A stretch of DNA of 8,714 nt from Actinomycetota bacterium (GTDB lineage: Bacteria; Actinomycetota; Acidimicrobiia; Acidimicrobiales; Ilumatobacteraceae), in NCBI GenBank assembly GCA_009704065.1, contig WLEX01000037.1:1-8714 (forward strand), given 5' to 3'. Positions 7,748 to 8,714 of this stretch are shown here, piece after piece. The notes below the pieces were generated by a model. The model was not told where the DNA came from. It did not search any database and worked only from the letters and a program-made list of their open reading frames with translations. The position numbers were made by a program, and so were the translations under genes. Each line of letters starts with the position of its first letter. The first letter of the stretch is position 1.

Positions 7748-8401
7748 ATGACCTCCAGAGCCGTTGACACCGTCATTTTCGACCTCGGTGGGGTCATTAT
7801 GAAAAATGGTGGGCCACGCGACTTCACTCGCCGCTACCCCGACCACGACCCAGCTGTGGTTGCCGAGATTGTGATGGGACCCCATCATCTCGATACCGAT
7901 CATCAATGGCACAGGGTCGAACGTGGAGAGATCACCTTTGCCGAATGCCGTGCCATCACGAAAGAGAAGCTCGATGCAGCAGGCATTGTGGCGACAGTTC
8001 CCCCTGAACCTGCGCCCACAACATCGAATTCACCATTTACCTTTCAACTCAACGACAACATGGTTGCGTTCATCCACGACCTGAAATCTGCGGGAATCCC
8101 TATCGGCATTCTCACGAACAATGTTCTCGAGTTCCGCGAATGGTGGTGGCCGCTTATGGACTTTGCAAGCGTGTTCGACACCATCGTTGATAGCCACGAA
8201 GTTGGCATGCGTAAACCAAACCCAGCAATTTATGAGCTCACCATGGCTCGCCTGAAAGCCACCGCTACCCGCACCGCTTTTCTCGACGACCTAGAGGCAA
8301 ATGTTCATGCCGCAAATGCATTAGGTATGCACGGAGTACACGTGGAAGAAGATTCTTCAGGTGCTATTGCCAAGGCGCGCGCACTCACCAACTTGTTGTA
8401 G
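7748..8401 (+). CDS. HAD-superfamily hydrolase, subfamily IA-like
   Basis: A 217-residue haloacid dehalogenase-superfamily protein, probably a cytoplasmic phosphatase or related hydrolase of unknown substrate. Motif I is VIFDLGGVI with nucleophile Asp12; motif II is GILTNN with Thr123; motif III Lys156 is in MRKPNPAIYE; motif IV is AFLDDLEANVHAANALG with Asp180/Asp181. A helical cap of about 80 residues (18-100) lies between motifs I and II. The residue two after the nucleophile, normally Asp in phosphatases as general acid, is Gly14. The DLGG/DMGG form also occurs in YihX-like and ACAD10-like relatives. An odd WWWP (132-135) follows motif II. I start at the ATG of MTSRAVDTVIFD because motif I then lies at the normal distance from the N-terminus, and a GGA sits five bases upstream. 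An earlier GTG-type start at 7673 would add 25 unrelated residues across the secA promoter region. It converges on comF with a four-base gap. Confidence 0.88.
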   Translation: MTSRAVDTVIFDLGGVIMKNGGPRDFTRRYPDHDPAVVAEIVMGPHHLDTDHQWHRVERGEITFAECRAITKEKLDAAGIVATVPPEPAPTTSNSPFTFQLNDNMVAFIHDLKSAGIPIGILTNNVLEFREWWWPLMDFASVFDTIVDSHEVGMRKPNPAIYELTMARLKATATRTAFLDDLEANVHAANALGMHGVHVEEDSSGAIAKARALTNLL

Positions 8402-8419
8402 CCAATTACATCGTGCGCG
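8378..8419. terminator. Possible bidirectional stem-loop at HAD/comF convergence
   Basis: A perfect 7-bp inverted repeat, CGCGCAC (8378-8384) and GTGCGCG (8413-8419), encloses both stop codons of the converging genes. A smaller CAAC/GTTG palindrome (8389-8398) sits in the loop. Because the repeat is symmetric it would form in either transcript. There is no T-run on either strand and the 28-base loop is long, so this could also be chance in a coding overlap. Confidence 0.25.
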
Positions 8420-8714
8420 ATGGCGCAATACAGGCAACCGATGATGCGCCAGCATTTACTAATGCTTGAGCAGCGGCACGAAATGTTGCTCCGGTGGTCA
8501 CCACATCATCGATGACCAAAACATTGCGATGTCGCCGAAGCGGTTTCGATACAAACTCCGGACCCATCAGCCGAATATTTCTTGAGGCACCAGTTTGCGA
8601 AATAGCACTGACTCGACGCAATAGCTTGACCGCACGAATTCCGTTACTTGCGGCAACATGTCGAGCAATCAGTTCGGCATGATCCATTCCGCGCTTCACC
8701 TGATGCGCCGAAGT
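8406..8714 (-). CDS. comF: ComF-family phosphoribosyltransferase, C-terminal part; 5' end outside window
   Basis: This is the C-terminal 102 residues of a ComF/GntX-type phosphoribosyltransferase-fold protein. The frame is open to the right edge, and the GTG at 8699 is an internal valine: the preceding residues (TSAHQ) continue the family's conserved 'RGxDxAELIA' region. Visible are the RGMDHAELIARHVA helix, the RRVSAISQTGASR segment (family QxGxSR) and the PRPP-binding motif VLVIDDVVTTGAT at nt 8522-8484. The N-terminal zinc-finger half expected in ComF lies outside the window. ComF is needed for DNA uptake in naturally competent bacteria, but the gene is also widespread where competence is unknown, so competence should not be inferred. 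It points the same way as secA, separated from it by the opposing hydrolase. It converges with that hydrolase with four bases between stops. Confidence 0.9.
   Translation of the reverse strand, partial: TSAHQVKRGMDHAELIARHVAASNGIRAVKLLRRVSAISQTGASRNIRLMGPEFVSKPLRRHRNVLVIDDVVTTGATFRAAAQALVNAGASSVACIAPSRTM

Noticed and set aside
7670..7912. Upstream extension of the secA frame by 81 residues
   Set aside because: The extension has no SecA similarity, covers the promoter region and overlaps the opposing HAD gene; MKVLDRVLRAGDGKRVK is the typical SecA start.
1..8714. Search for CRISPR, transposase, phage, toxin-antitoxin or defence genes
   Set aside because: No repeat array, recombinase or unexplained gene-sized gap was found; nearly every base is accounted for by core genes.

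Overview
The window looks like ordinary core chromosome from an actinobacterium. G+C is moderate by eye and the genes are packed very tightly. Three things point to this group. The group II truncated haemoglobin closely resembles mycobacterial GlbO. The block secA-prfB-ftsE-ftsX has a comF-type gene just beyond secA, an order I know from Actinobacteria. The prfB gene has no programmed frameshift. A lineage such as Acidimicrobiia would fit the moderate G+C, but that is inference. I see no rRNA, tRNA, CRISPR array, insertion sequence, integrase, phage gene or attachment site.

Layout. At the left edge, a plus-strand SpoU/TrmH-family RNA 2'-O-methyltransferase runs in from outside (1-803). It meets a minus-strand gene end to end with no spacer. 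Positions 7669 down to 804 hold a six-gene run, all on the minus strand, read in the order secA (7669-4886), prfB (4859-3759), ftsE (3694-3017), ftsX (3020-2115), a crotonase-fold acyl-CoA enzyme (2072-1212) and a truncated haemoglobin glbO (1208-804). Gaps are 26, 64, -4, 42 and 3 bases, so the run is probably one transcription unit, perhaps with internal start sites. A 78-base divergent spacer (7670-7747) separates secA from a plus-strand HAD-superfamily hydrolase (7748-8401). That gene converges on the 3' end of a comF-like phosphoribosyltransferase entering from the right edge (8714-8406).

How the genes work together. SecA is the motor of the Sec translocase, RF2 ends translation at UGA/UAA, and FtsE/FtsX form the divisome ABC complex that controls septal peptidoglycan hydrolysis. 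This is a growth and envelope block. The last two genes of the run, the crotonase and the haemoglobin, have no obvious link to division or secretion. They occupy the place where smpB or a cell-wall hydrolase is often found in relatives. Likewise the HAD hydrolase sits between comF and secA, where a ribosome hibernation factor gene (hpf/raiA) is common.

No undescribed system is evident. The points most worth a second look are the crotonase, which lacks both classical hydratase glutamates but has one at the isomerase position; the coupling of a haemoglobin to an ftsEX operon; and two convergent gene pairs with essentially no intergenic DNA.
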